A DNA stretch of 64,000 nt, taken from assembly GCA_948146395.1 (NCBI GenBank), contig OX411554.1:37363730-37427729 (forward strand), given 5' to 3'. A model generated the notes under the pieces. That model was not told the DNA's origin. It saw nothing but the letters and a program-made list of their open reading frames with translations, and searched no databases. How positions within the stretch are numbered: the stretch's first letter is position 1; every line of letters starts with the position of its first letter. Origin of the DNA: Fragum whitleyi (taxonomy: Eukaryota; Mollusca; Bivalvia; Cardiida; Cardiidae). This document shows positions 32,316-44,030 of the stretch, piece by piece. The position numbers and the translations under genes are program-made.

Positions 32316-32808
32316 GACCCCCACCCATAAATTAAATATTTTTCATCCCATCACAACAATTTTTGGTAGACTGTTAAGGGTCACTCAAGGATCATTCCAG
32401 TTAAATTTGGTTGATATCCATCAATAGCACTCTGAGAAAATGATTTTCAAAGTTTCCACTATATAACATAAAGAAATTGACCTCCGCCCATACAATACAT
32501 ATCGTTCATCGATTAAAATTATTTTCAATATAATGATTAAGGATCACTCAAGGATCATTCCAGTGAAATTTGGTTGATATCCATCAGTTACATTCTATGA
32601 AAATAATTTTCAAAGTTTCCCCTAATTCCAGATAAAGGGTCACTCAAGTATCATTCCAGTGACATTGGTTATTATCCATTGGTTACATTCAAAGAAAAAT
32701 GATTTTCAAAGTTTCCTCCATATAATAAATAGGAAAATGACCTCCACCCTTAAAATACATATTTTTCATCCGATCACAATAATTTTTGTAGACTTATAAT
32801 GTTTAATG
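32316..32808 (+). repeat. Family D core monomers beyond the 3' end
   Basis: After the 3' terminus at 32315 the 165-bp monomers continue for about three units without a new 5' end, resembling the continuation past an internal terminus seen in family A at 10604. Confidence 0.55.
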
Positions 32809-32820
32809 TTTTTGGAAACG

Positions 32821-33009
32821 TCATCTTGGAACTTCAGATGATACAAAAGTACAAAATTTAGCAACATCCAAAACATTTAATTCAGGGTCATAAATACCGG
32901 TAAAACTTTCAGGACAAGTGAAATAAAACTCATCACTGACACCCTTTGTGAACATACTATACAGTGGATTTTTCAGGTAAAATTCAATGATTGTGGCTAT
33001 ATGAGACAA
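32821..33009 (-). pseudogene. Unidentified protein-like fragment
   Basis: A 62-codon minus frame, open upstream, reads like true protein (IIEFYLKNPLYSMFTKGVSD, then FYFTCPESFTGIYDPELNV). I do not recognise it. It ends abruptly at family D repeat sequence near 32815 with no splice donor, so it looks like an exon or element piece cut by repeats. catatag before the frame (about 33002) could be a splice acceptor. It could equally be chance. Confidence 0.3.
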
Positions 33010-33522
33010 AAGATGAAGTAGATATGAACATACATGTGAAAAATTCTTTTTTATTTTTGATAATTTTCGTTGATTGCAAGATAGATTAGTGTTTATGAAG
33101 TTCAGGTTATATCATGCGAAAACCGGAAGTTTTATTTTTAGAAATCAAAGTACATAACTGTTACCAGTTCAATTTATTGCGAACTTCTGTCACCCTGAAC
33201 TTTTTTGAGGCGTCTTTTTTAAAGGGTGGCAGTCGTTTCACTATTAAGACGTTTCACTATTGGACGTTTCCTACCAAGACGTTTCACTACTATTTGGTAG
33301 TGAAATGTCCAAACTATGTTAATCTATAGTGTGTTCATATATTACACAAACTTATCAGCCTTTGATAAATTTGATAGTTTTTAAATTGATTTATTTGAAA
33401 GTATCAAGATCTAACAATATTTTCACTCTTTATTAGTTAAAATTGTTACATGCAAGAAGTGAAATCAGAAAGTTAAATTCCCCCTCTCTTAGTTGTCTTT
33501 ATACTATATGATTATGATATAA
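33010..33522. other. Non-coding stretch with a gacgtttcacta repeat
   Basis: At 33232-33305 gtcgtttcactatt, gacgtttcactattgg and gacgtttcactac recur and are followed by the inverted tagtgaaatgtcc. This may be one terminus of a DNA transposon. Nothing else is recognised. Confidence 0.45.
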
Positions 33523-34135
33523 ACTAGAAAGCCATGAATGGCTTGAGTCGCTCCACAGGCTTGAAATTCTTGTAAAAGCAAATCTACGTTTTGACTAGAT
33601 TTTTTAGATATTTTGGGTTCTACTGATGTTGAAATGATTTTCAAAGTTTCCACTATTACAACATATAGAGAAATGACCTCCGCCCATAAAATACATATTT
33701 TTCATCCAATGACAAAAATGATTGGCTGCATGATAATGGATCACCCAAGGATCATACTAATGAAGTTTGATTGATATCCATCAATTAGATTCTGAGAAAA
33801 TGGTTTTCAAAGTTTCCACTATATAACATAGAGAGAAATGACCTCTGCCCATAAAATACATATTTTACATCCAACCGCAGAATTTTTTGGAAGACTGATA
33901 AAGAATCACTCAAGGATCATTCCAGTGAAATTTGGTTGATATCCATCGCTTACATTCTGAGAAAATAATTTTAAACTTTCCACTAAATAACATAAAGAGA
34001 AATGACCTCCGCAGATAAAATACATAATTTTCATCTGATCACAATAATTTTTTGTAGACTGATAAAGGGTCACCGAAGGATCACACATGTAAAATTTGGT
34101 TGATACCTATCAGTTAGTTCCTGAGAAAATGATTT
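33523..34135 (+). mobile_element. Family D element, 5' part
   Basis: It begins actagaaagccatgaatggc and holds about three 165-bp monomers. It is cut at 34136 by a non-LTR retrotransposon fragment. A family D-type 3' end appears at 35398-35475, after the fragments, and may be its original right end. Confidence 0.6.
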
Positions 34136-34775
34136 TCAAATGATCTGGTCGGGGCCAGCTTTTCCTGTCTTCAGGTTGGCTAAGAGCTTTAATACACCAC
34201 CTTGGTCAACTGATATCTCATTCATTTGTGGGTACATACAGTGGTGGAGGGGGTTTATTTGTCTCAGTTTCTGTATGCATGACTGGCCTAGGGATAAAGG
34301 GGAAATTTCAGAAAAAACTGACTGGAACTGTCTGTTAAGGATATTAGCTTTGGCTACATTATCTGACTTGAGATTTCCGGATACTTGGTCTTTTAGAGGA
34401 GAGACATTTTGGGAATCTTGTTTTGAGTTTTTCAGCAATGTGTACAGTTGTTTAGAGGAGAATTTGGCTTTGTCATCTGTATCCTATTTGATCTGAAATA
34501 TCCAAGATCTTTTCAAGGTATGCATTATAGGAGATCTTAATTTTTGATTTAATTTGTGACTTTAGGTGTTTGAATTTTTCCCAGACTTCATGGTTGTTTT
34601 TGTTAGCTTTAGCTTTTTTATAGAAGCGGTCACGTTTACCAATTAGTTTCTGGATTTCTCTGGTAACCCAGGGCAGGGACTTCCTGGAGCTAATTTTCTT
34701 GGTGGGAACAAATTTTTCAATCCCAGTTTCTAGGATCTATCTATCTTCCTTTGAGTCAAACCCCTGATTGGGGAC
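34136..34775 (-). pseudogene. Non-LTR retrotransposon polyprotein fragment (linker before RT)
   Basis: Minus-strand translation gives a segment of the kind found between endonuclease and RT in jockey/CR1/L2-like elements: SLPWVTREIQKLIGKRDRFY, then after a frame change KANILNRQFQSVFSEISP and VLKLLANLKTGKAGPDQI, which is the entry to RT domain 1. It stops there at the junction with family D sequence. A stop codon follows in the first frame near 34495, so it is dead. Confidence 0.7.
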
Positions 34776-34878
34776 TTAGACTTACGCGTCACTGTCAAAG
34801 ACGAAAAAAAGTAAAAAGTATAAAAGAAGAGGGAAAGTTAAAAGGTTAAAAATAGGTTAAAAACAAAGCTGGTTGGGA

Positions 34879-35350
34879 TTAAGGGGAGATGTGTCCTATC
34901 CGGCTTACAGCCTGACTGAACTCATCATGGGACAGGGTCACTACTTCGGATGGTAACGCATTCCAGTGGACAATAGTTCTGGGATAGAAAGAAAATTTGT
35001 GGTAATCAGTCTTAGTTTGGAGCTGCTGGAGTGCTAGAGAGTGAGAGTTTCTGAGAGGTCTTGTGGGTGGAACAATGTAATTTGGGAGTGGGATTGCTAC
35101 TCTCTCATTTAAGATGTTGTGAAACATAGTCAGTCGCTGATCGATCCGTCGCAAGTCTAATCGTCTCCAATCAAGGGTATGCAACATATCCATAACACTG
35201 GAAGTGCGGCCATAGTCCCTCATGGCCCAGCGAGCTGCCCTGCGCTGCACAGCTTCTAACTGATCAATCAGTACTCCCGAATGTGGAGCCCATACTGCAG
35301 AGCAGTACTCAAGCTGGGGCCTTACAAGTGTCCTGTAAGCGGTAGGATAT
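34879..35350 (-). pseudogene. Non-LTR retrotransposon polyprotein C-terminus
   Basis: The open frame starts before AYRTLVRPQLEYCSAVWAPH and continues AVQRRAARWAMRDYGRTS, then FYPRTIVHWNALPSEVV to a stop at 34879. This is the conserved C-terminal region after the RT of jockey/CR1/L2-like elements. A short 3' UTR follows. It lies upstream, on the same strand, of the linker fragment, so the two are not in normal order. Confidence 0.78.
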
Positions 35351-35394
35351 TTCCTTCAATTCCTTCAATAGTTTCTTAAGTTTTTGCATAAACA

Positions 35395-35475
35395 AGTTTA
35401 CTATGGACGGATGCAAGACGAACCTAGTGCAATGATAACAGCCAAAGTAGCTTTAAGCCAGTGAAGCCATATAAA
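35395..35475 (+). repeat. Family D-type 3' end, diverged
   Basis: ggacggatgcaagacgaacc, then agccaaagtagctttaagcc and agtgaagccat align with the microsatellite and terminal hairpin of the family D end at 32232-32315. Confidence 0.55.
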
Positions 35476-36200
35476 GAAAACATGAAATTTTCGAGGAAAA
35501 ACTAGGAATAGACTCGGAAATTTAATAGAAATAGGTCAGATAATTGAAATTAACGACAGATTGGATATATACCTACCTTTTTCATTAGTTCTAATTCTGC
35601 TTAGACCCCAAAAAATGGAACTTTATAAAGAAAGAAATCTGGAAAATAGATTTTTCTACTCGTCGTTGTTGTTGTTGTTTTCAGTTGTTGTTGTTCCTAA
35701 ATAACAATTTCGTACCTTCAGATTTCCGTACTTACAGGTTTGCATGAAAAGTTAGTACAGATTTCTGTCCTCGGAATGCGATGCTATTTTTGGACTGGTC
35801 GCATCCGACATGAAATATGTAACGTTCAAAATGGAGACTACATGAAAAGTCTGCGCAAAATCCCTCGACTTTTATACACTTCATGCATTTTAGCTTATTT
35901 AGAATATATAGTAAAATATAATATTTTATACCACACCAAACACAGCAAAATAGCATTTGAACCTGCCAGTAAGGTTCACAGTCAACTCGGCCTGTGAGTA
36001 CTCGGAACCCTGACTCTGCCCGTCAACTCAGCCTGTTTATGTAGGTACATATATGACGATGCAATGTTAATATTTTGGGGACCTTATGTGCTTCTTTTTA
36101 ATAATTAATAAATGAATAATACCCGAAAGAAGAGTTGGATAGAAAACAATGTCTGAAGATGGGCAGTTCAATTGTTCATGCTGCATTTATCAGTTTTCTT
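35476..36200. other. Non-coding stretch with GTT microsatellite
   Basis: A (GTT)n tract lies at about 35661-35698. gtcaactcggcctgt and gtcaactcagcctgt recur at 35980 and 36021. No gene is recognised. CpG content begins to rise towards 36.2 kb. Confidence 0.45.
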
Positions 36201-36754
36201 ATAAAAATCAATAATTTCTGATTTTTCTCTCATTGGCCAAACGGTGAGACCTTTGCAACGGTTGACCGTGAGAAAAGATAGATCTAGTTCTTTCCAAGAA
36301 GATTGTAAATCTGTAATAAGTATGTTAACGTAAAAAAAATGCAGGTTTTCAAAATTCGAGTAAACGGAAAATGCAGTACACACGCCCATTTTGTATATCA
36401 GCTTTGGTAATAAGTAAGTATGGAGAAACCAGCACAGCGTTCAGGAAGAAACGTAAACGTAAAAGGTTTGGGAAATAGTTCCCGCGCCCAAGTCTTAACG
36501 TGCAAAGCTGGGTACCGTTTTCCGTGGGCGCTCATCGACGTTTTATGCCTGTTTAGACAGGACTAGTCAGCTCCGCACGGTCTGACACGGGTTATCACAC
36601 ATAATATTGTGGTCACGGTATCTCATGTTGAACTGCGGGCGACCCAAACCTCGTTCCTACAGATTATTCAAGCTGTAGTTACGAAGTTTTATAAATTATC
36701 TACCTTACAAATCTCTGATTACAGATATCATTTTTTCAAACTGCATTTATTTGC

Positions 36755-37030
36755 TTAGGCGTATCTAGGACTTCAAAAAGTTATACGCACTCAGTAGGCA
36801 ACAACCAAAAAATAAAGGTCAAAAGGCGATATGAAAACTGTGACAAAAGATGAATGCCCTCCACCCACTCCTTTTTTATGATTTGAACGTCTGTGAATAA
36901 TCGAAACATCGTAACTACAGCGTGAATAAGCTGTAGTTTCGATGCTATGATAATTCATCAAATGTATTTTCAACGATAGATTATTTCTTTTACGCACTTG
37001 TGTAAATTGCGTAATGGGAGTTACGCCCTT
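36755..37030. mobile_element. Small TIR element (MITE) with central dyad, copy 1
   Basis: The left end taggcgtatctaggac and right end gggagttacgcccttg are loosely inverted (GGCGTA-CT). The centre carries catcgtaactacagc paired with gctgtagtttcgatg (36907-36944). It is homologous over its length to 43745-44030, including tgtgacaaaagatgaa and ttttacgcacttgtgtaa. Confidence 0.6.
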
Positions 37031-37321
37031 GATTTGGGTTGCCCGACGACGATGAGTAAGTTGACTTTTGAGAGAGTCGTCAGTAAGAGACCAAAATATC
37101 GTAACTACATGTTACCCGAAACGATTAGTTTCAAACTGAATGGAATTTTGCTCACTACTGACGACTTCTAGCGCACAATTTAACTGCATCAAAAACTTTG
37201 TAAAGGGAAAAGTTTCGAGTTTCTCAAACTACACAACACATACACTATCTGACCAGGTTCGATACCTTTCCAATGCCTCTCGGAACATCCGGGTCAGTCC
37301 AGAATCCGGGTCGGGATGAAT

Positions 37322-37385
37322 ATGGCGATTACGACTGCCTTAAAATTGTTATCTGCAGTTTCGCTAGCTTTGAGATGGCGTTTAC
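37322..37385 (+). CDS. Candidate first coding exon (speculative)
   Basis: An ATG in a favourable context (gaatATGG) opens a 64-nt frame that ends at a strong splice donor, GTAAGT at 37386. The 21 residues (MAITTALKLLSAV, then a basic WR-containing end) are hydrophobic with Arg and Lys but no acidic residue, as in signal or mitochondrial targeting peptides. The exon sits in CpG-rich DNA. I found no matching downstream exon. It could be a chance combination. Confidence 0.2.
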
Positions 37386-39865
37386 GTAAGTGAGACAGTG
37401 TCATAAACCGATCCTGACGTGGCGTCGTGACGCGCGGAAGTCCACTGGGGCTTCGCGGTCGACCGTTGACCGTCCCCGTCACTCGCAGAACGGTTTGCGA
37501 GCAAGACGTTCAATTGTTCAATAGCACACCGAAATGTGCAGCAACCTGCTGTTGGCCTTGGCCCTGCAAAGGCGTCGCTATAGCTTGTCCCCGATCGACT
37601 TCCAATTTATCCCTTATAACAATAATTATTATTAACCCGGCGTTTCTTTTACGTCCTAGTATATAACTGAAATATATACTTTTGAAACTGGCGTTAAAAT
37701 TTTATATACACGCGCAAATTTAGTTCATATTAGAGTGTTATTATTTAAAGCGAGTGTGAGATTTTCTGTCTATTTTTTAATGAAGTTAAATAATCAAACC
37801 TTTTTCCTGTCGCCTCTATAGGTCTGCTAAGGAAGCACGACTCAATAGCACTTCGCCCATTTGCAATGTAATTTCTAACGTTAATCTGAAGTGTGTCCAA
37901 TAAAAGATGCTGTAATGTATTGTGTTTCACTTAACATTATTTTACACGATAGCTTTCAAAATTGTTCCGTATATGCACCGTCCAAAACGATTAAAAGAAT
38001 GTAAGAAGTAAGATACTACTTCTTAATTTTAATGCCGTATAGTTAAAACTGAGTTGAATTTATTTGTTTGAAGCAATACTTGAACTTTAACGCTTTAAAT
38101 TGTTAAAGTTGGTTGAAGTAAATATAAAGTATATTTCGACTTAACCTGATAAACCGCATATACTTACTAAGTTATCGCCCTCTAATTTTTTTTTAACTAT
38201 TTTCGAGAAGTAACTTTTCGGCGATACGATAAGGAATGCGATCCCTTTTGTTTCCAGTATCTTAATTCTAGGGGACTGTTGTAATCATTTTCAGCAAATC
38301 TGGAATCTAACTTACTTGGACTATGTCTTTGGAAAAAATGCATGAATTAAACACGTGTAATGTTAAGTTAGGTATTAGATCAGTTAACCGCAAAACAATT
38401 AAATTCTAAATGGTATAGACCTGCAATTTCAAGTGAGTGATCAAAGATCAATTTTACATTGAAAATGATAGGAGATAACGGTTTCTCAAACCTCGCTATT
38501 TCTTGCGGAACTACACAGTTACAACATCGTGAATTTAACATTCATCTCGATTAAAACCATTCCAAATCGCTCGCTCAGCGTTCCAAACGTTCATTTTAAA
38601 CACTCATTCAAACCATTCAAAAACGCTCCAAACCAAATGAAAAAAACATAGAACCAAACAACGTCATTCCAATTAAATAATCGGCTAGAAAAACAATCGC
38701 GATTTCACTTACATAATTCAAATTGCAAGCGTCTCATAGGTTCTTGAAGAAATAAGAAACTTTTTATAGAGCTTATTTGCATATTTTATTAAAGGGGGTA
38801 ATAAATATCGCTATATTTTTTTTACCCTGGTCAAAATTTGCGACATTGGATTACCTCCCATTTAAGTTACTCAAAACTCGTTCCACACACTCATTCAATT
38901 TCATTCGAAAATAATTCTAAATTCATCCACCTTATCAATTTCACGATGTTGTTAACTGTAGCTTTGATAACTTCATATGAGTTTTAAACGATACATCGAT
39001 TGGAAAAAAAAGGAGGGAAAACTATAACAAAAATGAAGATTAAAGAAGAGCGGGCAATGAATACGTTTTACGAACCCATCCTGCGTTCAGGATAACAAAC
39101 GTTGCAAAACGTTTGGCAATTTTACCCCGCTTTGCAAGTGAACTTGCGTACACAGCGGAGAATAATTGACAACCTGTTCGCACCTTTTTGACATTCTGAT
39201 GTTAGAAATGAAAGAAAAAATAATCTTAGGTTCATCGATTTCGCGACACAATATGCTGGCTAAATTGCCATGAAGTTTCTGCAACTATGAAGATATTTAT
39301 ATGCTGTATGGCAGCATATACTGAATCTTCATTTTGTTGCAATTGTTCGTTTTAACGTGTAAAGATATGTGTAATTATCATGTATATCTACGCTTTTGAC
39401 AAATAGACAAATAACGAACTAATTCAAAGAGCAAGATTCTTATTAATTTACTTATGTTTAAATTTTTTCTCGGTCACGGGACTAGGAAATAATTCAAGTG
39501 TTATGAATGGATATTTGTGTTCGCTTATTTTGGGGAGTTGCGTACGTGCATGCGCACTCGTGTACTATGTGCATTAATGTTGTCCGAGGGTCTAACCTTC
39601 GACAGGTATATCATAACACGATGTTCTTTATAATACATAATTATGTAAAATCATCTTAATTAGCATGTGACATAGAACGTAAACCCCAATATTTTCTTTA
39701 CTTGGCCTTACTTGGTGTGAGCATTTCGAGATTAACCTCTTAGTTTGTTCACACTTCACTGTATACAGTCATTGTCAATAATGGTCTATTCAGGGAAAGT
39801 AGAGTAAAGGATAATATACCCCTTGGGCGATGCACAGGGGATTATGTGAGTGACGGTGAGCGGAC

Positions 39866-39873
39866 TATATAAG
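39866..39873 (+). promoter_or_regulatory. TATA-box candidate
   Basis: TATATAAG sits in a GC-richer context (gagcggac before, cccaatcggggg after). About 65 bp downstream a GTAAGT donor lies at 39935. A start site near 39897 would give a short leader exon. No coding frame follows, so this remains a candidate only. Confidence 0.22.
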
Positions 39874-41221
39874 CCCAATCGGGGGATTAGGGGGCCACTT
39901 CCAATTTGAACGTGGACCAATATGCTTTATTCTTGTAAGTAAATGTTGATTATTTACCATCTTGAACTTTTTCAGCAGCTTTCTATAGGTCGATCGATCT
40001 GATATTATTTTAAACAATACAACAAGTTCCAAAGCTTTACCTGCGCAGATCCAGGATTTTCTCTGAGGCCAACCAAAGTTTTCGTTGCGGATCGAGCAAC
40101 TCTAACTTGAACTAAGCTGCAGTTTCGACGTTTTGTTCGCCGACTGAACATAACATTATTTTTTCCCATATTTCACCACTCACTGAACGATTAAATCAGT
40201 CTCCATCCCCGGTGGAGTGCATGTCGAGTGGCTTTTTGCTCTGAGTAAAATTCGGATAACATTTTGCCACGGCTTTTAAAATTACAAAGGGCAATGGCTT
40301 CGGGATTTCGAACCGTATGCAAGGAAATGAAGTTACATCTATTTTTTTTCTAAATATAGTATGTGTTCGCAGTGCACGAACAAGAGGCTGACACTTGCGT
40401 CGAATCCATGATTCCGATCAATTGACTAGCAATATGTCGTAACAGCAGTTCGATGGATCAGCACGAAACGGTTGGAACTCCCTATAAACACTAGTGATAG
40501 ATCTAGGGAGTTACAACTATTTCACGCTGAGCCATCGAGTTTTGTTCAGGCTGTAGTTGCGATATTTTACTCGACCTACGGCGAGATTTATATTGATGAT
40601 TGAAACATTTTCAATCGGATTCCCTCCCAATAAAAAGAATATGGATATACGCATGGAACAGTCACCTTCGGCATTCCCCGGATTACGTCATGCTAATCGG
40701 AACAACACTCGTGCATTTCCGTTACAGCGACACGCGTAAAACCAATCGGGAACTCTCGGCGATTCTACGGAATAGGTACATTCTGTTTACGGAAAAAAAC
40801 GAGCGATGTTCCGAATGTCGTAAACCGCCCAGCCACGTAGGCCTACTGCGTTCAGGATGAAAAAACGATCTAAACTGTTTGCAGATCATACTCCGCTTTA
40901 CGAGGGTATGACAGGACATAGGGTCCGTACCCGGTAAAATAATTTAATTAGATATTTACTTTCCTTTAATTGGGTCTAGATCAGTCGACTTTAAAAAAAA
41001 CACTGATGAAATCGACCGTTAGTTACAAAATCTATGAAGCTTGAGTACATGAAAGGCTGAAGTTACAAGGTTTTTTTTAACCCAGCAACTAATTTTGCTA
41101 ACTTTTGCTGTGCAAGTTAATACTTGGTTTTTAGGCTATTCGAAAATGTAAATGATAATTGCGGATCATATCTTGCAACAATCTATATAGGAGAGTTGAT
41201 TGTTATTGTTTATATTGCGAA

Positions 41222-41238
41222 TTTCCCGCGCATGCGCA
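41222..41238. promoter_or_regulatory. E2F/NRF1-type composite site candidate
   Basis: tttcccgcgcatgcgca contains TTTCCCGC (E2F-like) overlapping CGCGCATGCGCA, which fits the NRF1 consensus YGCGCAYGCGCR on both strands. Such motifs mark TATA-less promoters in animals. No adjacent gene is seen. Confidence 0.28.
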
Positions 41239-43482
41239 TTACTGGTAGGCAAAAAGAGTCAGATCACTATACGAGATGACAATTAAAACTGGTTCAAAAT
41301 CAACCGTTCATTTAAATTTAAGATAAAAAGGAAATTAAATATTATTTGTACGAATGTTTCCCGTTAATGATCAATCGATATTTAAAGAATCTCTTACGTA
41401 ATAGCCCTTTATAGGCTTCCCGAGATTAGACTATTTACGGTCCGACTTATTGAACGAAGTTGCCATCGACGATCTTTTAGCTATTTAGAATTAGTTTTTT
41501 GTCTCTTTAAATAATGTATTTGTTTAGAAAGATTGTAACCTAGAATCTTTGAATAAACATGGCCTAGGGTCTGTCTTATAAAGACGCTCGAGTTGCGCAA
41601 TTTAGCTCGAAGGACTCTGAAACACGTGTCCGGGGTTAAGCGCAAATATTCTTCCTTTGTAAACTTGATGTTTTTTTTTGTCAATTTTCACGTCATTTAT
41701 AAAGAAAGTAGAAAATTATGTATGTAACATATTAAGTGTTTAGGTTTTCAAACATTCGTAACTCAGTCTACAGCACTCTTGAAAGTTCTGACAAAGCTGT
41801 AGTTGCACCGTTTCTGTAAACAAACCCAGAAATAGTTATATTTTAAGATTTTTATAGAAAGTTGGATCAAAACGACGGTGGGTGAAGGATAAAAAGGGTA
41901 CTAATGTACAATAAGGGGAGAGAAGATTCGTTTTCCTAGTATTACAAAGTTTTGTTTGAATTTCTGTGTAAAAATGAAACAACTAGGCCACAGATGGGGG
42001 TTCGTTTGAATCCCTTGAACCCCTTTTTGCATCCGCCACTTGAACAAATTAACTTTCTTTACCGCTTTCCATAACGTAATGAATTTGTGTGACATGAATT
42101 AAATAAAAAAAAAGTTTGACTCAGATTAATCGGTTCACGGCGTCAAGACTTGAAGTAGAATAAAACTACAGCCGATCTAGACTTGTTGTATCCGTAGTTG
42201 CGCCGTTTTCAAGGGTAAAATCAGACGAAATGGTCATACATATTGAATGCTATTGGGGAAAACGTAAGATGAATAAGTAAAATTCATTAACCCTTTCCAA
42301 TAAAGTAATTTTACCGAGTTTAAGATGACTCGGGTTAAACAACGTTTGGGCAAAAAGTGTCTTGTAACGTTAATTCGTTCCCTCGCCAGAATTTCAGAAC
42401 GAACTTTCTACTTATTTTTCCTCACATTCATTTTGTATTTTTGCTTTTGAAATGTAGTTAAAGTCGTCGTTCAGCAACAGAACGTCGCAAATCTATTTAA
42501 ATCAGGCTGTATTGCTATGTTTCGTTAGCCACCAACGCTTTCAATTTCAAGATTATTTTTTGTCGTCTGGTCGGGGTAAAAAACGAAGATTTACAAAAGA
42601 ACGATCACATTATTTCATCTTTAACAAATATAGAAATTACGTATGCTTCAATTTCTTTCCTACCCGTTAAAACTCGATTTTGTACCCTCTTATTATTCAT
42701 TGGGAACTACATAAAGCAAAATAGAAAAATGGTTCGGAGTACATTTTCGTTTTTTGCGGCTTCCATTTACTGCTGAAGCAAACGCTGCGTTTCAAATATG
42801 CAGTAGGCCTTACTTATATTTGATTAAAAAATATCCCGGCCTTTTTTTGTCAAATTTTAGGACTTTAGGACTTTTTAAGTACTTTCAGTATTGATAGCTT
42901 GCTCAAGACACGGAAGATCGATCTACTAAATGAACGCGGCTCAGAATTGAAAAATCATGTGGGCCTCATTTATCGCCGCTGAAATGGAATCTTAAATGAA
43001 AGATTTAATCAAAAACTTGTTTTAATCTATGGCTGATAAGGTATTAAAAGATTTGTGTCAAATGAAACTTCACGCTTTATGCCTAATGATTGGGTAAAAG
43101 TTGTGTCCATATGAAAGCAATCAATCAAATGTCTGTGCATCATCACGGTCAGATCAATTAAATTTTGGCACGTGTTATACAAGTCTGTCTTTATGACACA
43201 TGCAAGTGTTTGATTAGCGGCTACTGTTTTATGACATGGGCAATATCGATTAGCGCGGTCAGATCAAAGAGATTCCGCGGCTGTGTAATATGGATCATTG
43301 CACTAGAAAAGGATAACTTTATGACACATGTTTGTATCTATCTATCTATCTAAAAGCGGCTAATATTTTTTATGCCGCATAATTGGAATTCTTTGATAGG
43401 ATTTTTACAATTCAAAGTGTGCTCTTAAAAAGCTGTTATGTCGGAAGATCTTGTGTTTGGCGACATTCGTTTATTCATGATA

Positions 43483-43501
43483 ATGTGCGGGGGGGGGGGA
43501 C
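43483..43501. repeat. Poly-G tract
   Basis: A run of about twelve G (gcgggggggggggac) lies here. A short TATC microsatellite (tatctatctatctatc) lies nearby at 43336. Confidence 0.6.
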
Positions 43502-43744
43502 TTTTTACGGAAGCAAATCGGTTTTTATGAGTTGGTGGTGAATTCAAAAATTTACAGATTTAACTAATAATTGGATTTGTAATGTTAGAAAAGTAAGGGG
43601 AAAAGCTACAAAAACCTTTTCCCATATTTGAAATTTCTGTGATGAAATCTATGTTGCCAGAATGATTGGCCTGTAAAAGTGATGGAGTGAGATGATAACC
43701 GGCACTGGGATCGGTATTGGAATTTGAATCAATTCAGTATAGGT

Positions 43745-44030
43745 AAGACATAGGCGTAACTAGGATACTGAAATTCATGCACAATCAGGAGGCGACAACT
43801 AAAAAATATAGGATAAAGGAGATATTTGGACTGTGACAAAAGACGAAAGTTATCCGTCCGCTCCCCTTTATATGATTTTGAAATTTGCTGAATTATCAAA
43901 TCATCGAAACTACAGTTTAAATAAGCTGTAGTTTCTATGTTATGATCATTCATCGACGACGATTTTCGAAAGATGTTTTATTTCTATTACGCACTTGCGT
44001 AATGTGCGCAATGGGAGCTACGCCCTTGAT
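43745..44030. mobile_element. Small TIR element (MITE) with central dyad, copy 2
   Basis: Ends are aggcgtaactaggat and gggagctacgcccttg. The central dyad is catcgaaactacag / gctgtagtttctatg (43902-43938). It aligns with copy 1 at 36755 with moderate divergence. Confidence 0.6.

Noticed and set aside
35740..35997. 85-codon plus ORF
   Set aside because: No domain or splice context, and the opposite strand is equally open.
37427..37666. 79-codon plus ORF in CpG-rich DNA
   Set aside because: Arg/Cys/Pro-rich composition follows from GC content; no start context or homology is recognised, and an overlapping minus frame is equally open.
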